A stretch of 64,000 nucleotides of DNA from Dryococelus australis (GCA_029891345.1 CM057009.1:213658120-213722119); one strand, 5' to 3'. Positions 1-12,462 are shown, counted from the first letter of the stretch. Numbers and translations are program-made. The notes: generated by a model from the letters alone, not told the origin.

Positions 1-360
1 CACTTCAGTATGACCCATCATGTTGGATTCTATTTCCAATACGCATAGGTAAGTATCGTTTAACCGCCAGGAGTGGTGGTGACAGTCATAGTTAAAGATT
101 TTAAAGAAACCTGTATAATATTTTGTCATTCTTATTATTTTAATAATAGTGGTTTTTCCAGTCAACAGTTTACGTGTATGCATTACTTACGATAGTGAAA
201 TCTTTTTTTGTGTTAATGAAAACTCTGTAACAAATTTTTCAATGTTTTCATTTTCATTTGTTTTAAAGGTAAATCGAAGTAACATCGTGGTGCCATATAA
301 TATTATTCTTAAATGCACTTTCTGCGACAAACCAGAAATAAATTATACTATATAAACCAT
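1..360 (+). repeat. Left arm of long inverted repeat
   Basis: The sequence from position 1 matches the reverse complement of 13,330-13,683. Shared landmarks in order are CATGTTGGATTCTATTTCCA (positions 20-39), GCATAGGTAAGTAT, CCGCCAGG, TCATTCTT and TATAATATTATTCTTAAATG (near 295-314). Identity is roughly 70 to 75 percent by eye with small indels, so the arms are old or were never homogenised. Because the match begins at the first base, the repeat may continue outside the window. Confidence 0.7.
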
Positions 361-369
361 GTACCCCCA

Positions 370-830
370 CATACCCCTTCCGTTTATATATCTCATGCTT
401 ACTACCCATATGGCTGTAATCGGTTCATGTGAGTGGTTCCTCGAATGTTGGGACCGAGGAGTACATATTTCGGAGTTGTTTATTTATAAAATATTCTTTA
501 ACATTTGTTTTGTGACATAACGATCATCTCTGTAAGCTGTAGGTGGGTTCCGACGACACACACTCCAACATGATGATTGTTTTATGCACACAAAGCTTGC
601 AAGTGACAGCTGTTTATAAGAGGATGGTAAATTTCCAATGTTTATAACGCCGGTGTACCAAAACATTCCAAATACATCATAACATTGACACCGCCAATAA
701 AAAGTAGGTAGAATCCGCAATGACAAACCAATGAATAAAGAATTCCAGGCACTCTGAACAATAAAAAAAGTGACACATAACATTGAGAAGCCTCGTCCCA
801 TCACAATTTAAATGAGAAGTATAATTCTAA
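370..830. other. Unassigned stretch inside the left element
   Basis: No recognisable gene. The longest open frame is 106 codons on the minus strand (804 to 484), which is hydrophobic with scattered Cys and Trp and resembles nothing I can name. It is probably chance. Confidence 0.3.
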
Positions 831-3300
831 CATTCGCAGAAATACTCACCCCATTAACCACGAAAAATCATAGAACCAATAACGAAAAATTGCAGCACCA
901 GCCACGAACAATATGAATAAATACAGAAGTATGCATCTCACCAACGCCAATGAAAAAGTGTAGAACCAGGGATGAAAAATTATTAACACATACAGAAAAG
1001 ATGCTCCGAACACGCACAAAAGTACGCAGACAACCAACGATGAAAAATTGTAGAACAAACGATAAACAATATGAATAAATACAGAATTACACACCAAAAC
1101 CGTCAAAAAATTGTAGAACCAGCGATGAATAAATACAGATGTACACAGCTCACCAATGATAAAAAAAATTGTCAGAAGAAGCAGAAGTATATGTCCCAAC
1201 AACGATGAATAAGTTGCAGCACCAACGACGAAAAATACAGAAAAAATACAGACACATAACTATACAGGCACAGATTGAAAAATTACAGAGTAATGACCAC
1301 GCAGAACTATACAGACACAGATGGAAAAAATGCCAGAAGAAGCAGAATTAAACACACCACCGACAAAAAATCGTAGCAGCAACAGCCAAAAAATAAAGAA
1401 ACAAATGCCTACACACACGCATAGGCACAGGAGTATATGCCCAAGCAATGATGAGAAAATGTTAGGGCGAACAACGAAAATAATGTAGAACCATTGACAA
1501 AAAATACAGAAAAAAATCCCACACAGACACAAAACTGTACAGGCTCTGATGAAAAAATTCATAAATACATATTCACGCAGAACTATACAGACACAGATAA
1601 AATAATGCCTGAAGAAGCAGAAGTATACGTCGCAACAATGATGAACAAATTGCAGGACCAACGACGAAAAAATACAGAAGAAATTGCCCTCACAGAACTA
1701 TACAGGAACCGATGAGAAAAATGTCAGAAGTTAGAGAAATACACACCCCAACAATGCAAAATCATAGAACCAAGAACAAACAATATGAATAAAAAAGAAA
1801 CAAACACCCACACACACACAGGAACAGAAGTATACGCCCCATCAACGAATTACAAACAGCAGTACCACAGATAAAAAATTAGTAACACATACAGAAGGAC
1901 TCTCAGCACAGGTATGCAGCCCCCAAAGATGAAAAATTGTAGCACCAACCACGAACAATATAAATAAATACAGAAGTACACACCAGCACCAAAGAAAAAA
2001 TGTAGAACCAACGATGAAAAATATTAGTACATACAGAAAAGACTCTCTGCACAGGTACAGCAGAACATAGTCCACCAACGATGAGAAAATGTCAAGGCCA
2101 ACAACGAAAGAAATCAGAATTAATACGGAAACAAACATCCACGCACAGGTATGCTGCTCTCAACATTGAGAAAACACAGGACCAACCACGAACAAAATGA
2201 ATATATACAGAAGTACACAGCTCACCAACGATGAGAAAATGTCAGGACCAATGACAAAAAATATTAACAGAAGTACACACCAACACAGATGAAAAAGTGT
2301 AGGACCAGGAATGAAAAATATTAACACATACAGGAAAGACTCTCTGCACAGGTACAGAAGAACATAGCCCACCAACAATGAGATAATGCAAGATCAACCA
2401 CGAACAATACGAATAAATATAGAAGTGCACACAAACACCGACGAAAAAGTGTAGAGCCAATTATGTTAAATATTTACAGAATAATATAGCCCACCAACGA
2501 TGAGAAAACGTCAGGGCCAATGACGAACAAATGCAGAAAATAATGTCTGAAGATGCAGAAGTATGCTGCCCACCAGCGATGGCAGAACCAGCGATGACAG
2601 GACCAGTTATGACAAGTATTAATAAATACAGAAATAAATGGTCACACAGGCACAGAACCACACAGACACTAATGAAAAGTGTATAGTTCGAAGCCTCTAA
2701 CAAGGAAAAAATGTATCTACCGAAGCTCCTAACAAGGAAAAATACACAACCAAATTTCAGGACTGATGTTGAAAAATATTAACACACAGAAGAAACTGCT
2801 CCACTTGCTCCGCCTGCTCCATCACTCCATAGCTCTATCGCTTCATAGCTCCACCTCCGTCTCCTCCGCTGCCTATGCACGCTCCACAGGTATAGGATTA
2901 CGTAGCCCAAGAAATATGCAGAAATTCCAGGACCAATGTGAAAAAATTACCACACAGAATAAACTGCTCCGCACAAGTACAGAAAGAAATTACCTATATG
3001 CTTAAACTCCTCCTCTGCCACCGCCTACGCACGCTCTGCACAGGTACAGGAGTATGTAGCCAAAAAAAGATGCAAAAATTTCAGAACCAATGTTGGAAAA
3101 AAATATTAACACACAAAAAAAATGTCCCCCACACAGGTATGCAGCTCACCAAAAAAAAAGCAATTGCAGGATCAAAGACGAAAATAATATTAATTAATGC
3201 AGAATAAAATACCCGCACAGTACTATACCAACACCACAGACACCATCGAGTAAACGTAAGTAAACATATAAATCGAGAAACATACAGACATCAACAGCGA
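830..3300 (+). repeat. Degenerate minisatellite, about 2.4 kb
   Basis: The whole stretch is built from diverged copies of related short phrases: accaacgatgaaaaat, acagaagtacaca, atattaacacatacag, aggaccaatg. They recur every few tens of bases in variable order, for example near 870, 1030, 1120, 1190, 1640, 2010, 2080, 2230, 2290 and 2350. The minus-strand frames of this array are rich in Phe, Leu, Val and Cys simply because they translate the repeat, so I do not call genes in it. The 2,700-3,200 part is more diverged, with a second theme of ctccgcctgctcc and cacaggtacagg. Confidence 0.8.
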
Positions 3301-3698
3301 AAAACACTCTTTAGGCATATGGTTCGAAGAACCATCGAGGAAAAAATATTATTCATGTACCATTACCTGGAAACGAATAAGTAGAAAAAAGGAATAAAGG
3401 CATAAAACCACAAAAAAAAAAGCCATGGGGGAAATATAATTATAATCGACTGCCGGAGAAGCACAAAAAACAAGTTACAAATAAAGTGCCACCTCCAGAT
3501 GTTTTTGCGGGTACGACATAGCCACCATTTTGCACCTCGCAATTCCGACAGGTGGGTAAGCACTGGAAACTACCAGGAATTGAATGTAAACCTTGGGCGA
3601 TCAGTTATGCAGAACCCATGTGTAAGCGCATGATTGCGAATATGAAATTGCGAAATCAAAAATTAAATTGAGAAATCAAAAATGGTAAGCACATATCG

Positions 3699-4126
3699 CA
3701 TTGTAGGGCATCACATCAGTCCTTTATGATGAACGTATTTATTTAGTTGGAGGAGAAGGGCGAGTGAAATCGCTTCAGATTTTACACCCCCAAGGTGAGG
3801 AATTGCCCTTGCATCCCGGCCTCATTCACCCTCTCCCAGGAACCAATAATCGTGTTTATCCCCTTTCCAACTACATCATCGATGTGAATGGCTTATCGAG
3901 CGGTAGCTACATAGCAAGGCAAGCACTCAGTGGACCAGGTGTATCGCTATACGCAGATGTGAGTGAAATGTATGTTCTAATAGATACATATATTTCTATG
4001 TCACATTGTACACGTACAGTAGTGTGTGTATGCCATTGTCCAGTATCCGTCGCTTGTCATACGTCCATGTTAGGGCCAATTTATTTATACACTCAGAAAA
4101 TAATTTGTGTTTGTGTGATCGTATAG
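3699..4126 (+). CDS. Unidentified open frame, possibly an exon
   Basis: The frame is open from about 3,699 (after an in-frame TAG) to the stop at 4,126, about 142 codons, with no ATG near its beginning. Its first ~85 codons look protein-like (mixed charge, Gly, Pro and aromatics), including YDERIYLVGGEG and YIIDVNGLSSGSYIARQAL. The first phrase is loosely similar to a kelch-blade start, but one blade is not enough to call the family. The last ~45 codons, rich in Cys and Val, overlap the 3' end of the PolB pseudogene on the opposite strand and are probably non-coding. It could be a host exon or a decayed element gene. I do not recognise it. Confidence 0.25.
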
Positions 4127-7100
4127 TGCGGACATTAACTCGCATCATATAGTGCAACTCCAGAACATAAATAAAATCTTGGAATATAATAATATTTTTT
4201 ACTACACATGAATGAACACCTTTCTTTCGTTTGTTGATTTTGCCCCCGTATTTGTACGTATACAGTTTTGCCCATAGCCCCACAAATTCTGTCATTATGT
4301 CTACGCCGCACTCGTTCTTGAACTTGCCGTCAACTCTTTTGTTTGTGTCCGAGTAGCAGGGGTGCGTGGAGGGGAAGGTACTGGTGTCAAATTGGTTTTT
4401 AAATTTGTGATCGCTGGCGAAATCTTGGCAAAAATCTGGGGTTCGAATCTGTAACAGGTATGAATCAGTGTTGGTATACAAGAGTTCAAGGGCATCTCCG
4501 TACCGGGCCTTCAAATACATCATAATGGAAATTATACATTGAAGTTTTCGATATTTCGAGTACACTGAACCCAGCATAATGGAATTATCAAAGAGAATGA
4601 ATTCGTGCTGTAGATGGAGGAGGGAAAGATTTTTATCATAATTTGTTCTGTCTAAGAATGACGGTCTTGCCGCCAGTTTTTAAAGTCGCTCTTCACTACA
4701 CACTATCTTCATTATTTTTGGCGTTTTCTTTTATTTTCTGTAAGTTTTCCGAATGTTGAATTATTCGCCAATTTAAAGAATTCTTTTCAGAAACAGTTCT
4801 GGTCAGCTTGACGTTTTGCGGTGTTGAGCTCAATGTAAAGTTTTAGCCAGGTTATACGTTCGAATTCAAGTAAACGATGTATTTTCATAATCTTCAATCC
4901 CAAGTTCGAGAGCCTGTTTTAGGTTGCGGTAGTGGACGATGGAATTCTTGTTATTTCCTAATGTTGTTATTAATTTTGAATACTTAAAGCCTGGGGGACA
5001 CTGGTTAAGGGGGAAAAATGGCAAATCACGATGTTCCTTGTGCAGTGTCGTGCGGTACTCGACATGCACCTCTAAGATGAAACCCATTGCCCCATCGTCA
5101 GACACTGACATTACATCTATATTGGTGTCGACCCACCTAAAGTTGCGTACTGGAAACGGTAGTGACATGGCCCAGGCGTATATATTATTGGCATCGAGGT
5201 ATTGCAAAAACGTGGTGGGCTTGCTGGGGTCGTATGTGTCTGGCACATAGGCCTATGTGCTATTTGCCACCGCATGACGTTTGACGCACTGGGCTACTCC
5301 ACCGCAAATTTGGTTTTCTGCAAACATGTGCATGTCGTAGTCCATTATAAGTACGAGCTCGACCCCCTTCGCACGCAACATAGCATCGAAAGCGAAACCT
5401 GGGGCGCTGATGTAGTGTACACAATCAAGCTTGTATGTTGACGTACACAAATTTCGAAATTTTTCAAATATGTCTGATAGAATTAGCATTCTTTTCTTCA
5501 AATACAGTCCTGAATAATCCTTAAGACTGTTACAGCTGAAATCTTTCAATACTGTGTTGGCGTGAACGTAATCTTCGTCGCTGATTCCAGAGTCTGTCGG
5601 TTTGTTAAAGAAAGCATCTTTAGAGGGCAGCGACGGCTCCTTCAGCTTCTCCCACGAGTTGATATATTTGAATGGAAAAATTCCTTTGCATATGGCGATA
5701 GGCAGTTGGTTGGGGGTGACGAATTATAAGGTGTTGTGAAATTTTGAAGGTGGTAGGTACTCGGCCAGGGATGCTAGCCTGCGGGTCATAAAACGAAATG
5801 AATCGACAAACTGTATACATAAATGTTCATCCAGCTGTTTCGAAAACATAATCATCTTCTCGGTCATGTGCGGGATAATGAATATGTCTTTTTTATCGTA
5901 GGATAGATGTTTGATAATAAAGTTCTCGTCATAGCTGAGGTTATGGAGCAATACGGGCAGTTTTTTAGGGCGGCGGCGCAGCAAATTGTAGCTGGTGGAT
6001 GCAGGTCCCATGTAGCGCCCTGTGAAGTGGTCGTGGTCCCTCACTTTGTAATTTTTGTACTTGAATGCCGATATACAGTGACAGCATTTCATCGCCCGTG
6101 AGTAGCTGGCATGCTCAACTGGCGTGAGTGGTATCATTTTCTTAGATGTAGCGTAAATATCTTTTACTTTTTTGGGTATGTCTATGATCGCCTCCATAAA
6201 TTTACTTTCCGCATCTACTCCCGCTTATATGGTGGGGTCCTGTTACAGCGTGGTTGTTAGTACTGCTGGTATTACATTATTGTCGACTTGCATGTATATA
6301 CAAAAACTATGGGCCTCGTGTTTCTGATAGGCGTACGCGTAAGCGCGGCTGGGGTCCGGTTTGCAGATCTGAATGGGCTTGAGTATCGAAATCAGTGTAG
6401 TCGACTATTGGTAATTTATCACCGTAATTGTAATTCTTAAATTTCAAAACGGGCGGCCTATCATCCTTCCCTGGCTGTGGCATTTCGGCACGCAGTGGGG
6501 CATTTTCTTCACAGTATTTCTTGTGCTCATCCAGACACTGCTTATCCGTCAATCTGAAATTTCGAGGCAGGTCATCGTAGAATGTGAAACAACGCTTGCA
6601 GATATGGATTTCGGTTTCGTGGGTTGTCAACTGAGATCGTACGAGCCGGGGAAAATATTTTATACAATAGTAATGAACATTCCCATAGTCGGTGGTGAGG
6701 TGAAGGAAATTGATATGCTGGCTCATTTCTTTGTCGGCTATACTTACGGGAAAAACTATTTGGTTCTCGTCTATGCTATATGTTTACGGATACAGACCCA
6801 TTGTTCTTCTCGAAAACTTTTATTTACCACAATGGCGTAGGGAACTCGAGGCCGGAAAAGCTGAATTTAGTTTCCAGTTCGTGATATCGCTGGTCTCTTC
6901 GCTGTGGATTTTTGCCTTATACAAAACCTGCTATAATGGTCCATTTAAAGCACATGTGGTCGTTTGCATTGTGCGGGTTAGTCACTGCCTTCCTGTTTTT
7001 GATTGATTCTGGTAAAGTCAATGTACGATGAGGCACGGAGGGGGGTCCAGCATGTTTATGCGAAGCTGCAAGTGATTGACTGATGATAGTGTCCACCCCG

Positions 7101-7333
7101 AACCATGCTCTTTGTATGTTTCCTCCTCTTCGAAATTTTTCTAAACTGTTGTGTACTGCCTCAAATATCGCTAAATTTTTAGTTTTTAATTCCCTCGTGT
7201 CGGTAACTTCGTCAAACGGTTCTGGTTTTGTATAATTGCATTCTTGCCAAATATTGAATTTAGTCGGGCCCTGCTCTCGTACTTCGTCGGTGAGCTGCCC
7301 AACAATGTTCTTCTCCATTGATATTAGAAACAT
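3996..7333 (-). pseudogene. Family-B DNA polymerase with endonuclease-VII-like insert (decayed)
   Basis: Six consecutive minus-strand blocks read through one polymerase of the protein-primed PolB type. From N to C: a leader with FNIWQECNYTKPEPF and NDHMCFKWTI (7,333-6,917); a CKRC block and an exonuclease-I-like VDYTDFD (6,726-6,307); a Cys/His block CCHC then RDHDHFTGRYMGPA, like a recombination endonuclease VII fold, followed by the Exo II region LLHNLSYDENFIIKHL (6,197-5,724); an Exo III-like block (5,549-5,253); motif A LDANNIYAWAMS (about 5,198-5,163); motif B FFKLANNSTFGK (about 4,786-4,740); and motif C LYTNTDSYL (about 4,483-4,456). Homology continues to the C terminus near 4,000. Frame changes and stops separate the blocks. 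In motif C the first Asp of the expected YxDTDS is Asn (codon AAC), so the copy should be inactive even apart from its frameshifts. It would have copied the element's DNA from a protein primer. Confidence 0.85.
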
Positions 7334-7600
7334 ACATTTATATCTTTTGTCGACTCACTTACGTTTTCGGCCACATATGTCTTTCGATTAGCCCTGAATG
7401 CTGTTTCTTGCCGCAACGAACCCGTGAGGGGTTGACTGGCCAGTGCCAACTATGATACGCAGTCGTCAAGGGCGAGCGGGGTCCTGAACCGAGGCTGTGG
7501 ACTGCTGGGAAGCTACGCTGAGTCGTGGGTGTTTGGCAGGATGATGGATTGAACTACTGCACTTTGTCATATGTGGCCTAAGTGAATCTAGCCTAGTAAA

Positions 7601-8086
7601 CTATTTTCCACATTTATCGCATTTGTACGCTCGTTTGTCTGGGTTAAAATAACAACTAGTTTCGTGTCGACATGCCTCACTGGTTCGCTTAAAAGCAGCA
7701 TTACAGAATATACAGTTGAGTGTTGCTTCTTGCCTTATTTCGCCTGTACAGCTGCGCGCATGTTTAGCCATGTTATACTTTCGGTGGACAGTGATACCAC
7801 ACCGCTCGCAAATTTGAGATTCGGCCCTGGACGGATTGTGTATGCGTGACCTTTCGTGTCGGAGCCCATTTTGGCAGAGAGTAATGCTCTTCCCACAAAT
7901 CCCGCATGTAAACAATAATAGAGGCGACATCATCCCTACACCGGTAGGAGATGGAACGACAGATGCAGATGATGGAGCAACAGATTCAGATGAAGAAACA
8001 CGACGATCGGCCAGGTTCGCCTCACTCTTGTAGAACCTGAAACACGAATACAGTTTCATTAGTTTTTTGTGTGATACAAATAACAT
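7601..8086 (-). pseudogene. C2H2/CxxC zinc-finger leader of the PolB gene
   Basis: This 161-codon open frame carries repeated Cys/His pairs: CGICGKSITLCQNGLRHERSRIH, CERCGITVHRKYNMAKHARSC, CIFCNAAFKRTSEACRHETSC and a final CDKCGK, spaced like three to four C2H2-type fingers. It sits just upstream of, and on the same strand as, the polymerase blocks starting at 7,333. PolB genes of this class can carry N-terminal zinc fingers, so it is most simply their 5' part. About 270 bases between 7,601 and 7,333 contain no obvious coding. A donor-like GTAAGTGAG on the minus strand near 7,361 hints that an intron-like or inserted segment separates the parts. An independent zinc-finger gene cannot be excluded. 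Confidence 0.6.
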
Positions 8087-8149
8087 CCAGCGACATTCCT
8101 AGCCAGGGAACAATTTATTTGGTAAAAAAATATTACGCCCTCAGTATAT

Positions 8150-8345
8150 ACGCCACACCATCTCTCTTTAGGTTGTTTACTATACCCTGCATACGTTTTT
8201 ACTACAACAGAGTCTGTATTGTTTGAAATATGGCGCAGGCAATGAACGGTGACGAAGGTTAACCAGGATGTCACCTGTCGGGAATCGAACCGCGACGTGC
8301 TATAGTGACAAGCCACCGCACTACACCGGCGTGCCACCACTCTTG
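8150..8345 (-). repeat. tRNA-derived SINE-like repeat
   Basis: On the minus strand a perfect RNA polymerase III B box, GGTTCGATTCC (8,291-8,281), lies downstream of GTAGTGCGGTGGCTTGTCAC, which resembles a degenerate A box at roughly tRNA spacing. It cannot fold into a normal tRNA, and an unrelated body follows, as in tRNA-derived SINEs. Only one copy of this body is seen in the window. Confidence 0.5.
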
Positions 8346-8429
8346 ATCGGAGCTATAATCTTCCGCTAGACCCGCATGCATGATGAAGACAGGGGGCTGG
8401 GGGTTAGTGTAAGCCCCGACTTGCTTCAC

Positions 8430-8530
8430 GTACTCAGAGAATGTTACACACACCAATCCACACACCTTCACACATTTACACACACGCATATACACACATG
8501 CACACGTGCGCACACACGCAGACACATTCA
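8430..8530 (+). repeat. CA-rich simple repeat
   Basis: Imperfect run dominated by CACA with interspersed T and G (cacaccttcacacatttacacacacgcat and similar). The Cys/Val-rich or His/Thr-rich open frames across it are artefacts of the repeat. Confidence 0.85.
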
Positions 8531-8539
8531 CATGCTCAC

Positions 8540-9320
8540 GCAATTACATCTGATTAAAAATTATGTTAAATTGGATAGAAATTATGAAAGGATCTAATAT
8601 TTTTTAATGGCAATATACATATTGAAAAACAAATTATGTCCTTCTTACTAACGGATGGACGAGATTTGTTTCGCTGTACACACGTACATTTCCAACATAT
8701 TCGTCAAGTACAACAAAATGGGAAAATACGTATTTTTTTTTAAACTTACATGCTGAGTTTCGCCATCTCCTACACTTGTAAAAAAAATCACGCTACTGAT
8801 TATTGCATTTATGTCAAAAGAATTATAATATTTTATCCTTTAAGAAAAACCGTACATGAGTCAGTAAAAAAAGTTAAAGTCCAGAAAACATAATGAGCAG
8901 TTCGTGTAAGGAATAACACTCGCGGTTACTGTAAATTAACACCGCAAATGAATCTATACTCACCGACTGAACTGGTGAAACTAGCTGCGATGGGAAGAGG
9001 TCTCTTCAGCAGTTCAACGGCAGATCGAGCCCACGTGTTTAAAAACACGACAACAAAGGAACAATACACATTAAAAAAAACTCTGAACGGGAATAGGACA
9101 AACATCGCTGTAAGAACGCATGTATATGTTTTTTTTTATTTACCTGCACACGAGATATGCAGTACGGAGTAGGACCTCGACGAAGACGGCTCGTCTTGAA
9201 GATGGCACCCGTGGGGTTCTCGAGCTCAGTGGATCACACCAAAAACGGTAGCTCGACGCTGGACGAAAACCCTCACGTGGCGATATCTGTAAACAGAATA
9301 CAATGCGTTATAGAGTACCC
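8540..9320. other. Unassigned stretch
   Basis: AT-rich, no recognised gene. A 74-codon plus frame at 8,948-9,172 has a protein-like first half (SPTELVKLAAMGRGLFSSST) ending at a donor-like GCTGTAAGAA near 9,109, so a short exon is possible, but nothing else supports it. Confidence 0.2.
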
Positions 9321-9329
9321 CATGTAAGT

Positions 9330-9405
9330 AATTGTTTTGGATATACACCCCACCGCGAATCGAACCCCTGCTCATCGTAGTGTGAGACGTACATTCGGGC
9401 TAATG
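9330..9405 (-). repeat. tRNA-like (B-box) repeat fragment
   Basis: On the minus strand GGTTCGATTC (9,366-9,357) is a B-box match, with TAGCCCGAATG about 45 bases upstream as a possible A box. The arms do not pair as a functional tRNA, so I read this as a tRNA-derived SINE fragment. Confidence 0.4.
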
Positions 9406-10840
9406 TCTCCCAGTAAAGCGTGCAAGAAGTAAATGTTTTTTGAAGGATGTTTCCTTTCAACCGAAGCAGACGGCAAGGTCGTGCGAAGGAGCCAGCTGAC
9501 CGATTGGTTGCGGGCGGATATTTCTGTAAAAAATCGTAAGGGCTCGCCTACCTAGATTTTTTTTCCAACACCCTAAAGCAAACTGTATAACCATACGGGC
9601 TGATTTGACGCATCCAAGACACGTATTTACTACACATATATTTTTAATACATCGTTTTTTTGTGATGGTGAAAATCAAGGGGTTATTTTTTATTTTTTTT
9701 CGTGGAAATGAAAGCTATGAGGTTTAGCGTGTCTGTATTTGTTTTTAAACAAGAGCACAAAAATCTCTGTCATTGCATTTAATCTGAAATGTTCGTATGA
9801 GATTGCAATACATCTAAATAAATGAGTGTGCATGCTTGATGCAACTTGCACACAAAAAAAAAAAACATATATTTTTCAGTCTCTTTAACGTACTTTTTTT
9901 CAGTAACGTAAAAAAGGATGCCTGCTTATACAAGATTTCCTAACACTTTTTGAGAAACTATACTCGTCAAAACACTTAACCTCAGGAGGATTAATTAATT
10001 TATGTTAAGCAATTATTTAGAGCCATGACGAACATTCCTCTGTTAACTAATAATTTTAAAAAAATATGATTTCCTAGCTCCATTATCACAAAAATAGAAA
10101 CGCATAACGTATTAGTACTGGACATGGTACATGCGAGCTATGGCCACGGGCAAAGCGATCACCTTGCTGGTGTCTCGTCAGCGCACAGCTGGTCACCTGA
10201 CCTACAATAACATAAGCCAGTTCAAAACAGCTATATATATATTGACAAGTAGATTTAACACTTCATCATCACAATGGAAAAAAAATTTAGTCGAGAGCTT
10301 TTATACTCGAATTATAGCATTGATTAAATACGCGAGATACGCCCCTTGTACTCACTCGCAAAAAAAAAAAATCTGTCCCTAAAAAAAATGTTTGAAACAG
10401 GACTTACCTTCAAACTGAAGGAAGGTTTATGGAAATGCACAAACAAAGTCGCTGAAAGCTGGATAAATACACGTAGCAGATTCAGAAGATGGAATGACGG
10501 TCAAAATACTCGTTTCCAGTTTATATTGTTTGTCACTACGTTCTTTATGTATTCATCCGCAGATGGGATGGGGGTATCGATTCCCTCTCCGAGGACTTTC
10601 GTCCGCAAAAAGACAGTATTTCGCGAGCGGTATTTTTTTACATAATTTTATTTTCGTACAAAAAAAAACACAAACCTTACAATTCACGTAATGGTTGGTT
10701 TCCTTCTTGGCGTCAATTTTACGGTTTTTGTAAAATATAATTTTTTCGAAAATATGTTTTTTTTATATCGGTAATTCGCAATACCCCCCACCACTGATGT
10801 AGGCGTGTCGATGCGATTTTTGGATTTCTCGGTACCCTTC
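9406..10840. other. Unassigned AT-rich stretch
   Basis: No gene recognised on either strand. Open frames of 60 to 100 codons near 9,457-9,678 (minus) and 10,131-10,691 (plus) are Lys/Phe/Ser-rich, run through poly-A tracts and show no motif. Confidence 0.3.
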
Positions 10841-11070
10841 GCGAGACTCTCATGTACTGTAAGTTATGGGAACTGTCGACTCAGAGTGTGCGAGATAGAT
10901 AAAATGATAATTTTCTATCTCTCACGACATGACCTTGGCAATTTTATGCACCTATCCGCGAATGAACGCTAAGTTTATGGGAGAAATGTAAAAAAAGAGA
11001 GGATAAATTTGTCTTCTGTCTCTCACGATATGACCTTGTAAAATGCATGCACCTTGGATATGAGACTAGA
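10840..11070 (+). repeat. Two-copy tandem repeat with TGACCTTG motif
   Basis: A segment ending atctctcacgacatgacctt then atgcacc recurs about 110 bases later as gtctctcacgatatgacctt then atgcacc. The copies differ by substitutions and small indels. Confidence 0.6.
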
Positions 11071-11129
11071 ATTTACCAGGAATTCTTACACCTTTTTCGT
11101 TAATTTTTCCTCAATTCTCACACTCCTAG

Positions 11130-11435
11130 TTTTATCCAACCAATATGAGAACGATGTGCAGGGGGAGTGAAAATTCCAATTCCCCTCACAACCAATGGAC
11201 GATAGGCGTGCGGGGACTGTGCAAATTCTATTTCCCTCGTGACCAATGGGAGATCGGAGCTTTGGAAAAGGGCAACGTTAGCTTTCCTTCGCGGCCAATG
11301 GGAATGGGGTTTGTTCATGGTACAAGATTCCGTCTCCCTCGCCAACCATAGGAATTCTATTATTGGTTTCAGTTGATGGGAATAAGGTTTGGGAAGGTGG
11401 ATAGTTGTGTCTGAAAATATTCCGATTTCCCTCAA
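11130..11435 (+). repeat. Short tandem repeat with unit near 60 bp
   Basis: The phrase 'ttccctcgcgaccaatggga' or a close variant recurs near 11,180, 11,240, 11,290 and 11,335, separated by variable sequence such as gatcggagctttgg and gaatggggtttg. Open frames on both strands here come from the repeat. Confidence 0.65.
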
Positions 11436-12029
11436 AATACAAAATACCGCTGACAGATCAGCATTTTATAGACAACCAGGGCAAAGTCCAAATACAGGCT
11501 CTGCTAGAATTGTTGACTCGGTACAGACTACCACAACAGTGTAGAGCCAGTTAAATGGAATGTTCACTACTAATCGATCGTCCAGAAAAAAAAAAAGCTT
11601 TTAACAAAAAATTACGGCAAAAGCAAAGAAACTTATATTTTCCGCACCTTGGAAGTACGCATATTTTTTAGATTATATATATATATACACACACACACGC
11701 ACACACATTTTCCCTTGGTGATACACGTAGTGGCTGGTCATACAGTTTTTCTCTCGCATATTGTTGTACATGCCTTCATATAAAAATGTATTTTGCTGGT
11801 TGCCTGCTTTTAGCAAGCATTGTAAAGTATTCCTTGTGACGGCAAACGTACCTTTCCCATGAACGTGTGTGTCTATACGTATATATTTTTTTTTATATAG
11901 GAGCACCTTGATGCTGCAGGGGGTTACATATACATTATATGTGCTGATTTTGCCATTGGCATGTTCCCCACCAGTATTTAACCAGGTGTCGAACCTTCCC
12001 CTGCTGTATGTTACGTTTCATCGTGTGTA

Positions 12030-12440
12030 GGATGGCGTGTATAGTTTATCTCGTCTGTTTGCTCCCCCATCAATATATTATTGCGTATTTAGTTCTGCCT
12101 GTATAATTTTCTTCATAAATGGGAATAGTATCGTGTATTTTGACCGCCTGTATAATTTTTTTTTTCATACGTGTTGTATCGTATTTTTCTTACCAGTACT
12201 ATACCATATTTTCTCTCGTGTCAGTATAGTAACAGAGATGTTTCCACCGTACTGTATAATTTTTTTCTCATTGGTATGTTCTCTGTTCGTTCCATCGGTC
12301 TAGTAGCATGCATTTTCTTCTTACCAGTATTTTGTGCCTTTTTTTCGTAAATCGGTATAGTAGCGGATTTGTCATTATTGCCATACAATGAAATTTTTCC
12401 CGTTCGTGTACGGTGTATAAGTTTTTCAGAAGTATTGCAT
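12030..12440 (+). repeat. Degenerate T-rich tandem repeat
   Basis: Phrases of the type gtataattttttttttcata, gtgttgtatcgtatttttct and accagtatagtagc recur about every 50 to 70 bases (near 12,090, 12,150, 12,185, 12,255, 12,320, 12,410). No gene is supported. Confidence 0.5.
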
Positions 12441-12461
12441 CACGTTTTTCATACGTATTGA

Positions 12462-12462
12462 A

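Noticed and set aside
846-2703. Several minus-strand open frames of 70-130 codons, rich in Phe/Leu/Val/Cys, resembling membrane proteins
   Set aside because: They translate a degenerate minisatellite, all frames show similar repeats, and there is no stable start or domain.
8271-8597. Cys/Val-rich and His/Thr-rich open frames
   Set aside because: They run through a CA-rich microsatellite and a SINE-like fragment.
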